In this document: piece after piece, positions 16,062-23,966 of the stretch | How the letters are laid out: each line of letters starts with the position of its first letter | How positions within the stretch are numbered: position 1 is the first letter of the stretch | Assembly (NCBI GenBank): GCA_903887415.1 | Contig: CAISPO010000046.1 | Span: 1 to 62,351 of the forward strand | DNA: 62,351 bases | Reading direction: 5' to 3' | From: an uncultured Bacteroidota bacterium | Lineage (GTDB): Bacteria > Bacteroidota > Bacteroidia > Chitinophagales > Chitinophagaceae | Program-made: the position numbers and the translations under genes | Notes under the pieces: model-generated | Databases searched by the model: none | The model's input: only the letters and a program-made list of their open reading frames with translations | Told to the model about the DNA's origin: nothing

Positions 16062-16925
16062 CTACGCGATCTGTGAAAACACTTGTTTTTCTATGTCCTT
16101 AATGACTTTCTCTATAGCAGTTAAGTCTGTAAGACCTAATCCATTTAGAAAACGGGTAAATTCTATTGAGCCAGTGTGAACCTCCATAAATGTCAACTTC
16201 GCTCCGAATTCCATAACCTTTGATGTACAAAAATAAGGGTCGCCATTTGGTAAATTGGTCTGTATGTGAATGTTTCCTCTTTGTGTATTCAAGTTTATCC
16301 GCAAAATGATAATGTATCGTTGTATATTATTGCGATTTATGTAGGGAAGCCGTACGGTCAATATTTCGCTAACAAGGATTTTTTCAGCACTCGTTAAGTT
16401 CTGGTCTCTCGAAAGATTTTCCAATATCTTCTTAGGTCTATTTCCTTCAATATCTTTCTTTGGGTATAACGAATGGACAATTTTTGTTCCTCTGTAGAGA
16501 ATCAGATTAAAGTCTCTTGTTTCTCCATTTGAACCAACAAACCTAAATGATTTGCCCTGATACTTAATAAACATTTCTCCCTCAGTATGTGGCTTTAAGT
16601 CAACTTTACCATTGGCATAGATATCATCCGCAACGTTGACAAAGTCATGAATTGGAATTGACGAGCCGGTGAACTTGCTTGGATTCGCCTGCGCACCTTT
16701 ACCAAACTGATTAGCAAATGAGTAATAGCTATGTCTATTTAGAATATGCTCCCAGCCGGTATCCCCATTTCCGTGAAAGTGAATTAACCCTGTCTGTGAA
16801 ACTAATAATATGTCATACCAATTTTGTTTCAATGCTGCCAATGCGCCCATTCTCCAAATTGGATCACAGGCCCTTTCGTTGATATATTTTATATACTCAT
16901 TAGTGAGATAGTTTTTAGGTGGCAT
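16062..16925 (-). CDS. Hypothetical protein, possibly a nuclease-toxin-like domain
   Basis: 287 residues, no close family recognised, no signal peptide. Residues 55-75 read GWEHILNRHSYYS, resembling the HIxxRH motif of BECR-fold (barnase/EndoU/colicin E5/RelE-like) toxins of polymorphic toxin systems. About 85 residues on come basic strand-like parts, GEMFIKYQGKSFRF and FNLILYRGTKIVHS, in the right order for such a fold. The second half (about 180-287) is of different composition and may be a separate domain. It lacks any N-terminal trafficking domain and has no adjacent immunity gene, so a free-standing toxin is doubtful. It lies next to a truncated HEPN gene in AT-rich accessory DNA. Confidence 0.45.
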   Translation of the reverse strand: MPPKNYLTNEYIKYINERACDPIWRMGALAALKQNWYDILLVSQTGLIHFHGNGDTGWEHILNRHSYYSFANQFGKGAQANPSKFTGSSIPIHDFVNVADDIYANGKVDLKPHTEGEMFIKYQGKSFRFVGSNGETRDFNLILYRGTKIVHSLYPKKDIEGNRPKKILENLSRDQNLTSAEKILVSEILTVRLPYINRNNIQRYIIILRINLNTQRGNIHIQTNLPNGDPYFCTSKVMEFGAKLTFMEVHTGSIEFTRFLNGLGLTDLTAIEKVIKDIEKQVFSQIA

Positions 16926-16977
16926 ATAATGCTCTCTTAGTTGAACCTGTGCTGGCCAAATTTAGATGCGCTTCATT

Positions 16978-17067
16978 TTAAGTATTTTCCAATAGCCGTG
17001 CGCTTATAAGATCGTGCTCTGCTTTATCAAGCCATTCCCTGACGTATGCTTCATTTCCAGTCCTCAT
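16978..17067 (-). pseudogene. Truncated HEPN-domain toxin gene
   Basis: A 29-codon remnant whose ATG overlaps the stop of the MNT nucleotidyltransferase gene as ATGA. The sequence contains REWLDKAEHDLISARLLEN, the usual first helix of HEPN proteins partnered with MNT. Complete HEPN proteins are about 120-140 residues and carry a catalytic RxxxxH near the C-terminus; none follows here, and TAA ends the frame at 16978. The break coincides with the start of AT-rich accessory DNA, so an insertion or deletion probably removed the rest. Confidence 0.7.
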
Positions 17068-17381
17068 ATAGCAACCCCCTCCCTCATTGCCGTACGTATA
17101 ATATGCCCGGGCAGTTGTTGTTTTTGATGTATCTCTTCCTCGCTGTCGAGCAGCAGGTCAACAGGCACACGAACAGCGGCAATAATAGCTTTGTCCAGAA
17201 GAGTGCTCCAGTAAATTTTTTCCCGTGGAGAAAATGTGCGTGGTGTAATGATCAGCAGATCATAATCGCTATGACGGTCATGATCGCCGCGGGCGTGTGA
17301 ACCGAAGAGCAATACACGTGCGCCAGGCAGGCAGCTTTGCACTGCCCCGCGGATCGCATCGTATATTGCGCTGGTGTTCAT
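17064..17381 (-). CDS. MNT-type nucleotidyltransferase antitoxin
   Basis: 105 residues with the minimal nucleotidyltransferase signature: VLLFGSHARGDH near residue 30 and SDYDLLII near 45, the latter holding two catalytic Asp. The third acidic residue is in VPVDLLL. MNT proteins neutralise HEPN RNases by adding AMP to a tyrosine. The HEPN partner here is reduced to 29 codons (16978-17067), leaving the antitoxin without its target. The start at 17381 (MNTSAIYD) is preferred to 17396. Orphan MNT genes are common in decayed modules. Confidence 0.85.
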   Translation of the reverse strand: MNTSAIYDAIRGAVQSCLPGARVLLFGSHARGDHDRHSDYDLLIITPRTFSPREKIYWSTLLDKAIIAAVRVPVDLLLDSEEEIHQKQQLPGHIIRTAMREGVAI

Positions 17382-17470
17382 GATACAAATATACAAAAGT
17401 TTAGAATGTTGCAGAGTGGCAACAAGTTTCGTCCTGTAAATATTGCGGTTTAAAAATCATACAAAAGGTT

Positions 17471-17478
17471 TAAATTTG
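17471..17478 (+). promoter_or_regulatory. -7 element at the HicB-like gene
   Basis: TAAATTTG matches TAnnTTTG exactly and ends only 3 nt before the ATG at 17482. Transcription from it would be leaderless. Confidence 0.35.
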
Positions 17479-17481
17479 AGA

Positions 17482-17934
17482 ATGGAAACTTTACAAGTAG
17501 GGATAATTAACCCAAAGGCCGCAAAATTGTTAGGCGATCTGGCTGAGTTGAATCTCATTGTTATTAAAGATATTCCTAAAAAAAAGGCAGTACCTGCCCT
17601 GAAAAAACATAGAACCAAAATAGATGAAGAGAGCAAATCACCGGAAGTTTATCCCTTTAAGCCGCAGTATTTAAAGTTTGACGACAGCAACTATATTCTT
17701 CACGAAAAGCTGGACGGTGTAGTAACTTTCGAGGCAGGTAATTATAGTATCTCAAATGAACTTTTGGACATAACGGTCTGGGGCAAGACAAGAGATGAGG
17801 CTGAGGAAGCATTTGCTTTCGCATTTCATTCGCTTTATGAAAACTTCGCAAAAGAAGACGACAAAAATCTCACATCGCATGCCCGGCGTCTAAAAAAGAC
17901 TTTGCGACACTTAGTTGTAAATACTAAACCATAA
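17482..17934 (+). CDS. HicB-like antitoxin with a second, shared N-terminal module
   Basis: 150 residues. Residues 1-35 (METLQVGIINPKAAKLLGDL onward) match the N-terminus of the VapB-type antitoxin at 3629, with the same LNLI turn. After a Lys-rich linker comes a HicB-like partial RNase H fold: YILHEKLDGVVTFEAG, then LLDITVWGKTRDEAEEAF with the typical G-x-T-x-EA motif, and a final helix. It is directly followed by a HicA-like toxin with no gap, in antitoxin-first order, the reverse of classic hicAB. Start at 17482 chosen over 17443 because of the shared N-terminal module. Confidence 0.7.
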   Translation: METLQVGIINPKAAKLLGDLAELNLIVIKDIPKKKAVPALKKHRTKIDEESKSPEVYPFKPQYLKFDDSNYILHEKLDGVVTFEAGNYSISNELLDITVWGKTRDEAEEAFAFAFHSLYENFAKEDDKNLTSHARRLKKTLRHLVVNTKP

Positions 17935-18222
17935 ATGAAGGTCAGAAAAACAAAAGAAATTAAAACCGCACTTCAGAAAAAGGGTTTTGTGCTGGAACCT
18001 TCAAAAAACCATCATGAGTTCTACTATTTGAAAGTTGATGGAAAGAAGCACGCCATTTATACTTATCTGAGTCACGGGCTCAAGGAGTATAGCAGCCCGC
18101 TTATGGCACAAATTAAAAAGCAACTTAGATTTAGTGATGCGCAAAAGGCAGATGATTTTTTTGATTGTCCGCTTAGTGCGAGTGAATACGTCCAGATGCT
18201 AAAAGATAGCGGCGACATTTAA
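17935..18222 (+). CDS. HicA-like toxin
   Basis: 95 residues, a likely mRNA interferase. The HicA double-stranded-RNA-binding-like fold is suggested by an N-terminal helix (EIKTALQKKGFVLEPSKNHH) and the strand YYLKVDGKKHAIYTYLSHG. The catalytic histidine would be within KNHHEF; the usual GSH motif is replaced by KNHH, so this is a divergent member. The C-terminal helices (ADDFFDCPLSASEYVQML) are longer than in E. coli HicA. The ATG follows the antitoxin stop directly, supporting a coupled pair. Confidence 0.7.
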   Translation: MKVRKTKEIKTALQKKGFVLEPSKNHHEFYYLKVDGKKHAIYTYLSHGLKEYSSPLMAQIKKQLRFSDAQKADDFFDCPLSASEYVQMLKDSGDI

Positions 18223-18286
18223 TTGTCTTCTCAATTACCTTTTACACAATATAGTGCCACACGCCTTTATTCTTAATTTTAATTCA

Positions 18287-19057
18287 ATGGAATATTCAAA
18301 ATCAATAGACCGCTTACGGAAAATAATGGATGAACTGCGGGAGCAATGCCCGTGGGATAAGAAGCAGACGATACACACCTTAAGGCCACAGACGCTGGAG
18401 GAGATCTACGAGCTGATGGATGACATAACCAGCGAGAACTGGCAGGGCATAAAAGAGGAGCTGGGCGACTTGCTGCTGCACATTGTTTTTTATAGCAAGA
18501 TAGGGGCGGAACAAAAGGAATTCACTTTTGATGATGTGGTAGAAACGGTGTGCAATAAGCTCATCAACCGGCACCCGCATATATACGGCAGCGTGAAGGT
18601 GGAAAACGAAACCGAAGTAAAGCAGAACTGGGAAAAGATAAAGCAGGCAGAGGGCAAAAAATCAGTGCTGAGTGGTGTGCCGCCGTCTATGCCGGCGCTG
18701 ATAAAGGCGCTGCGGCTACAGGAAAAAACCAAGCAGGTGGGCTTTGAGTGGGAAAATACCGGGCAGGTGCGCGATAAGGTGAACGAGGAGATACAAGAGC
18801 TGTATGAAGCGGTGGAAGGCGGCAACCACAAAGAGATAGAAGATGAGTTTGGGGATGTGCTGTTTGCCCTTATCAATTATGCGCGTTTTGTAAAGGTGGA
18901 CCCTGAGCTGGCGCTGGAGCAGACGAATAAAAAGTTCATCCGCCGTTTTCAGCGGGTGGAAGAGCTGGCGCTGGAGCAGGGCAAATCGCTGCATGATATG
19001 ACGCTGTGGGAAATGGATGAGCTTTGGAATAAGGTGAAGGTGGAGGAGCGGAAGTAA
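18287..19057 (+). CDS. mazG: Nucleoside triphosphate pyrophosphohydrolase MazG
   Basis: Hydrolyses NTPs and dNTPs to monophosphates and pyrophosphate, cleaning damaged nucleotides. 256 residues with two MazG domains. The first carries CPWDKKQTIHTLRPQTLEE and EELGDLLLHIVFYSKIG. The second, catalytic in known homologues, has the ExxE-12-ExxD type motif in VNEEIQELYEA and EIEDEFGDVLFALINYARF. The start at 18287 (MEYSKSIDRL) matches family members. It follows the HicBA-like pair by 64 nt but is probably independent. Confidence 0.93.
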   Translation: MEYSKSIDRLRKIMDELREQCPWDKKQTIHTLRPQTLEEIYELMDDITSENWQGIKEELGDLLLHIVFYSKIGAEQKEFTFDDVVETVCNKLINRHPHIYGSVKVENETEVKQNWEKIKQAEGKKSVLSGVPPSMPALIKALRLQEKTKQVGFEWENTGQVRDKVNEEIQELYEAVEGGNHKEIEDEFGDVLFALINYARFVKVDPELALEQTNKKFIRRFQRVEELALEQGKSLHDMTLWEMDELWNKVKVEERK

Positions 19058-19178
19058 TGAATCGCTTTCGTAATGCTATTTGGCTGGGTGCCTAATTGAG
19101 TAGTCATGGTTCGGCGGGGCTCACCATGACACTCTTCATTTGGCTTTTTGCTGATGACAATTAACTGGTGAAAATAAA

Positions 19179-22100
19179 ATGTTCAGGCGGTATCCATATT
19201 GGGGGTGGCTCTTACTGGGGCTGTTGCTGTGGTGCATCAATGGGTATAACTACCACATGCACCGCCAGGCTATGCTGCCTGAGCGTATGGCGCGCTCTAT
19301 TAATGCCGACCTCAAACAGCGCAGCGATGTTTTTGATGGGTTTATGGAAGAGCGCGATCTTGTTCGCCGTATGCTAGCTGATTCCCTCACGGAGAAAGAG
19401 TCGGAAAGGATCAGTAAATTCCCGTTCTACGTCTATGTTTTTGACAAAGATTCCCTGAAGTACTGGAACACCAACATTTTTACACCCGCCTACAATGATT
19501 CCTTACTTGGAAAAACAGTACTGCTGCGAAACGACCGGGGGGTATTTGTGGCCAGGTGTACAGAACAGCAGGCGGATGGGCACACCAAAAGGATACTGGC
19601 GCTGTTCCCGGTTTTTATCGCCTACCCGCTGGAGAACGACTATCTCAAAACACATTTTGCGGCTTCCGATAATATACCTGTAACTACAAAGATATTATCT
19701 CCGGTATCACCGCATAGCGGCGCTTTCCCGGTTTCCATGCATGGAAACGATGTTGTGTTTTACCTACAGTTCAACCCCGCAGATGTACAAAAGTGGATAC
19801 CCGGCACATCGTTTATCCTCATGCTTCTTGCAGCGTTGGTGGTAAGTATATCGTGGCTGCAGCTAATGGTGATACATCTTACCCGCAATAAGTCATCGCT
19901 CATTGGCCTCATCATCACGCTTTCGCTGGTGGCCGCTTTCCGTGCTTTGCTGTATTTTTTCGGCCTGCCGTTCAACCTGGATACGCTCACTTTCTTTTCT
20001 CCCAGCCTGTATGCGTCCAGCAAGTTCCTCTCTTCTTTTGGCGACCTGTTTATTAATACACTTTGTGTGCTGTGGATCGTTGTATTCGTTACCCGCCACA
20101 CACCGTACAAAAATTATTTCGATGGCCTGAAGATAAAACCACTTCGGTATGTAATAGCTGCTGTACTGGTATGCCTGCTGTTTGTGTATATGAATTTCTT
20201 TGTGGGCCTGGTGCGCAGCCTGGTACTCGATTCCAGCATCTCTTTCGATGTAAGTCATTTTTACGCGATCAATGTCTATACTATCCTGGGGCTGTTGGTT
20301 ATCGGGGCTATGACGGGCATATCCTGCCTCGTCATCTACCTGTTCAATGTTCAGTTTTGTGCACTTATCAAAAACCATTGGGTCAAATTTCTGCTGATCG
20401 CTGTTGCCGGAATCATTTTGCTGCAGGTAAACGGCAAGCTCCATGACCCCTTTTATTGCTCACTGGCCGCATGGCTGCTGATATTTATTGTCCTGCTCGA
20501 TATTCCGGGGTTCAGCCTTGTCCCCGACCTGTTCGAGCCGCATATGATATTCTGGGCGGTTTTCATTTGCGTCTATTGCACAAGCATCGTACAATACTTC
20601 AATGAAATAAAGGAACGGGACGCACGCAGGGCTTATGTGGAGCTGAGGTACTCGCCACACCGTGATAACCTGATGGAGTACGATTTTGATAAAAAAGCCA
20701 GCGCCATAGGGCGGGACAAAGCGCTGAAAACTTTTCTGAACAAACCCTCTGCTACCGGCAGAAAGAACATCACAGAGCGCTTTAACGCATTGTACTTTAC
20801 CGGATCCATAAATAAATACCAGGCCTGGCTCTACCTGTTTGATGCGAATGGAAACAGCCTTTTCAATAAGGACACACTTAGCTATGCTACGCTGCAGAGT
20901 AAAAAGAACGAATCATGGTCCACCAATTCACCATCTATGTTTTATATGGAGGACCTGCATGACGGGCACTTTTATTACGCCTATGTGCCGATATATGCCG
21001 ACTCGGTCAACAAGAGGGTGGGATATGTGGTCATAGACCTGGATACAAAAAAGCCGGTGACAGAAACCGCCGTTTATCCCGAGTTGCTGAAAACCAATAC
21101 TAATAAGACCAACCAGCAGGAAAACGAATATTCTGTAGGTGTGTATATGGACAGCAAGCTGGTATCGCAGACGAGGAACTACCCGTTTACCACAATGCTG
21201 AAAGACGATAATCTTAAAGAACAGGATTATGCCTTTTTTAATAATAATAATGTTTCGGAGCTGCGGTACAAAATAGAAGATAAGCGGGTAGTAGTAGTGG
21301 CGTATGAACATAACCGCTCGCTGGAAATGATCACGCTGTTCTCTTACCTGTTTGTGATGCAGGTATTGATAGCGCTATTCATTGTTCTTTACCAGCTTTA
21401 CCTGTCTTATTTTACAGAGGCCATTTCGACCGGCGCCCTTCTGAAGCTCACGCTTGGCAAACGCGTAAGGTATTCCATGCTGGCTATAGTGCTCATCTCG
21501 TTCGTGGTGGTATGTTCTGTTACCATCTGGTTCTTCACAAATCAATACCGGCTCTCTAATATCAGTAAGCTGCAGTCTGGTATGCAGATAGCGCGGCAGT
21601 CGGTGGATGATGAGCTGCGGTTGTTAAACGCCTATTCATCGCCTGCCCGGTTCGATTCTGTATGCCGGTCGAACTGGTTTAAGGACTATGTCGTCAGGAC
21701 AGCCAACAGGCAGAAAATAGACATTAATATATTCCAGGATCATGGCGCTTTGCTTTCCTCATCGCAGGAAGACATCTATGATAAAGGGCTCGTATCAAGG
21801 ATGATGCGCCCTGCAGCCCTTTATCAGCTTAATAACCTGGGAAAATCTATAGTGGTGCAGAATGAGCGAGTGGCAGCGCTATCTTACCTCTCGGCATACG
21901 AACCGCTCACGGATGAAACCGGCAAGACAATGGGGTATATCAATGTTCCGTTCTTCTCCTCCGAAAAAGACCTCAATTTCCAGATCTCCAATATTGTGGT
22001 GACCCTCATTAACCTGTATGCTTTCATATTCCTTATTTCCAGCGTGATAACCGTTTTTATTACCCGCTGGATAACGCGCACATTCAACATGATCATCAAG

Positions 22101-22907
22101 CAGTTTGGCCGCATCAACCTGCAGCGCAATGAGCGCATACAATGGCCTTATGATGATGAGATAGGCCTGCTGGTAGCCGAATATAATAAGATGGTGAACA
22201 AGGTAGAAGAGAATGCCGCCCGGCTGGCGCAGAGCGAGCGGGAAAGCGCATGGCGCGAAATGGCGCGACAGGTGGCACACGAAATAAAGAACCCGCTCAC
22301 GCCCATGAAGCTGAATATACAGTACCTGCAGCAGGCCATGAAGAAAGACGCGGATAACATAAAAGAGCTTACGGATAAAGTAGCCAACTCTATAGTGGAG
22401 CAGATAGACAACCTTTCCTACATAGCCTCTGAGTTTTCCAATTTTGCTACCATGCCCGAAGCCCGGCCAGAGCAACTGGAGCTTGGCGAGCTGCTGCACA
22501 AAGCTGTACAACTGCACCTGGACGATGCCCGGGTAAAAGTGACCATACTGGATGTGCCGGAAAAGCTCTACGTACACTCCGACCGCAGCCAGTTGCTCCG
22601 TGTATTTACCAACCTCCTTGAAAACGCCCGCCAGGCCATACCACCCGAGCGCACAGGAAACATACTCGTATCATTGACCGCCGAGAATAATGAAGTAACT
22701 ATCTCCATTGCTGATAATGGCGCCGGCATACCCGAAGAAGCCGTTAAGAGAATGTTCCAGCCTTACTTTACTACCAAGTCTTCCGGCACAGGGCTGGGCC
22801 TGGCGATGACCAAAAAGATAATTGAGTTCTGGAAGGGGGCAATATGGTTTGAGACTGAAGATGGAGTGGGGACTACGTTTTTTATTAGGTTGCCGTTGAA
22901 CCCCTGA
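19179..22907 (+). CDS. NtrY-like sensor histidine kinase
   Basis: A very large (1242-residue) membrane kinase. A signal-anchor helix starts at residue 6, followed by an extracytoplasmic domain, then a block of about six helices (220-480). A second sensory region (500-740) contains cache-like features (MEDLHDGHFYYAYVPIY). More helices near 720 and 770, an outer domain, then a last helix near 955. HAMP follows, then the dimerisation domain with the phospho-accepting His in QVAHEIKNPLTP (about 1033), the N box in FTNLLENARQ and G boxes DNGAGIP and GTGLGLA. No response regulator is adjacent, so it is an orphan kinase. Signal unknown; the layout resembles NtrY-class kinases. Confidence 0.85.
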   Translation: MFRRYPYWGWLLLGLLLWCINGYNYHMHRQAMLPERMARSINADLKQRSDVFDGFMEERDLVRRMLADSLTEKESERISKFPFYVYVFDKDSLKYWNTNIFTPAYNDSLLGKTVLLRNDRGVFVARCTEQQADGHTKRILALFPVFIAYPLENDYLKTHFAASDNIPVTTKILSPVSPHSGAFPVSMHGNDVVFYLQFNPADVQKWIPGTSFILMLLAALVVSISWLQLMVIHLTRNKSSLIGLIITLSLVAAFRALLYFFGLPFNLDTLTFFSPSLYASSKFLSSFGDLFINTLCVLWIVVFVTRHTPYKNYFDGLKIKPLRYVIAAVLVCLLFVYMNFFVGLVRSLVLDSSISFDVSHFYAINVYTILGLLVIGAMTGISCLVIYLFNVQFCALIKNHWVKFLLIAVAGIILLQVNGKLHDPFYCSLAAWLLIFIVLLDIPGFSLVPDLFEPHMIFWAVFICVYCTSIVQYFNEIKERDARRAYVELRYSPHRDNLMEYDFDKKASAIGRDKALKTFLNKPSATGRKNITERFNALYFTGSINKYQAWLYLFDANGNSLFNKDTLSYATLQSKKNESWSTNSPSMFYMEDLHDGHFYYAYVPIYADSVNKRVGYVVIDLDTKKPVTETAVYPELLKTNTNKTNQQENEYSVGVYMDSKLVSQTRNYPFTTMLKDDNLKEQDYAFFNNNNVSELRYKIEDKRVVVVAYEHNRSLEMITLFSYLFVMQVLIALFIVLYQLYLSYFTEAISTGALLKLTLGKRVRYSMLAIVLISFVVVCSVTIWFFTNQYRLSNISKLQSGMQIARQSVDDELRLLNAYSSPARFDSVCRSNWFKDYVVRTANRQKIDINIFQDHGALLSSSQEDIYDKGLVSRMMRPAALYQLNNLGKSIVVQNERVAALSYLSAYEPLTDETGKTMGYINVPFFSSEKDLNFQISNIVVTLINLYAFIFLISSVITVFITRWITRTFNMIIKQFGRINLQRNERIQWPYDDEIGLLVAEYNKMVNKVEENAARLAQSERESAWREMARQVAHEIKNPLTPMKLNIQYLQQAMKKDADNIKELTDKVANSIVEQIDNLSYIASEFSNFATMPEARPEQLELGELLHKAVQLHLDDARVKVTILDVPEKLYVHSDRSQLLRVFTNLLENARQAIPPERTGNILVSLTAENNEVTISIADNGAGIPEEAVKRMFQPYFTTKSSGTGLGLAMTKKIIEFWKGAIWFETEDGVGTTFFIRLPLNP

Positions 22908-22908
22908 T

Positions 22909-23913
22909 TCACCATACCTGCACTTCCCTTTCCAATTCTATATTAAACTTCGCTTTCACAGACTTTACAATCTCATCAGATAAGTGCCAGATTTCATTTC
23001 CATTTGCATGGGCGTAGTTTACCAGCACGAGGGCTTGTTTTGCGTGTACGCCTATGTCTCCCTTTCTATATCCTTTCCAGCCGCAGCGCTCTATGAGCCA
23101 GGCCGCAGGTACTTTCACCAGGAGATCATTTACCGGGTAAGAGGGGATGCTGTTATAGAGGGAAACTAGCTGCTGGAATTGCACTTTTGTTATAGTGGGG
23201 TTTTTAAAGAAGCTGCCTGCGTTGCCTATCTGCTTGGGGTCGGGCAGTTTGCTCGTTCTTATGTGCATTACGGCATAGGCTATTGCTTTTGCCGACAGCT
23301 CATATACACCCATGTTTTCGAGCTCTTCCTTTATTGCGCCATAGCTGGTATTGTACTGTGGCTTTTTGTTCAGCTTATAAACTACAGAAGTTATGAACGC
23401 CTTATCCTTTAACTGGTGTTTAAAAATACTGTCCCGGTATCCGAAGGCGCACTCCCGGTTGCTGTAAGTAAGGAACGTTTTTTCTTTCCAGTACCAGAAT
23501 GTAACACTCTCTATGGTTTCTTTTGCTTCCACACCATAGGCGCCTATATTCTGCATAGGCGATGCACCCACTGTACCGGGTATCAGCGCCAGGTTTTCAA
23601 TGCCACCAAATCCGTTATTAATGGCATACAGCACCAGGTCGTGCCACACCTCTCCGGCCTGCACATTCAGCCATACATGGTTCTCATTTTCTTTTTCTGT
23701 GGTGATTCCCTTCAGCTTATTATGCATCACCAACCCGCTTATGGGCTGTGTGAGCAATATATTGCTGCCGCCGCCCAGCACATGCTTTTTGTAGGGCAGC
23801 TCTGTAATTTCCGGCAGGTCATTAATATCTTTTAGCTCAGTAAAATATTCGGCCGGCACATCTATACCGAATGTATTGTATGGTTTGAGCGATATGTTTT
23901 GTTGCAGGTGCAT
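22909..23913 (-). CDS. murB: UDP-N-acetylenolpyruvoylglucosamine reductase
   Basis: Catalyses the second step of peptidoglycan precursor synthesis, reducing UDP-GlcNAc-enolpyruvate with NADPH and FAD. 334 residues. FAD-binding motifs are HVLGGGSNIL and ALIPGTVGASPMQNIGAYG; the catalytic serine is in GNAGSFFKNP and the last Glu in the C-terminal region. The length and the C-terminal extension fit the type I (E. coli-like) enzyme. It is convergent with the kinase gene, with one nucleotide between stops. Confidence 0.95.
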   Translation of the reverse strand: MHLQQNISLKPYNTFGIDVPAEYFTELKDINDLPEITELPYKKHVLGGGSNILLTQPISGLVMHNKLKGITTEKENENHVWLNVQAGEVWHDLVLYAINNGFGGIENLALIPGTVGASPMQNIGAYGVEAKETIESVTFWYWKEKTFLTYSNRECAFGYRDSIFKHQLKDKAFITSVVYKLNKKPQYNTSYGAIKEELENMGVYELSAKAIAYAVMHIRTSKLPDPKQIGNAGSFFKNPTITKVQFQQLVSLYNSIPSYPVNDLLVKVPAAWLIERCGWKGYRKGDIGVHAKQALVLVNYAHANGNEIWHLSDEIVKSVKAKFNIELEREVQVW

Positions 23914-23966
23914 TTTATTCGTTTGCTGTTATGTGTTTTTTGAATTTTTACTTTTGAATTTTGATT

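Noticed and set aside
11034..17067. The accessory block as one integrative element.
   Set aside because: No integrase, no flanking direct repeats or tRNA found; only the IS1595 element inside it has clear ends.
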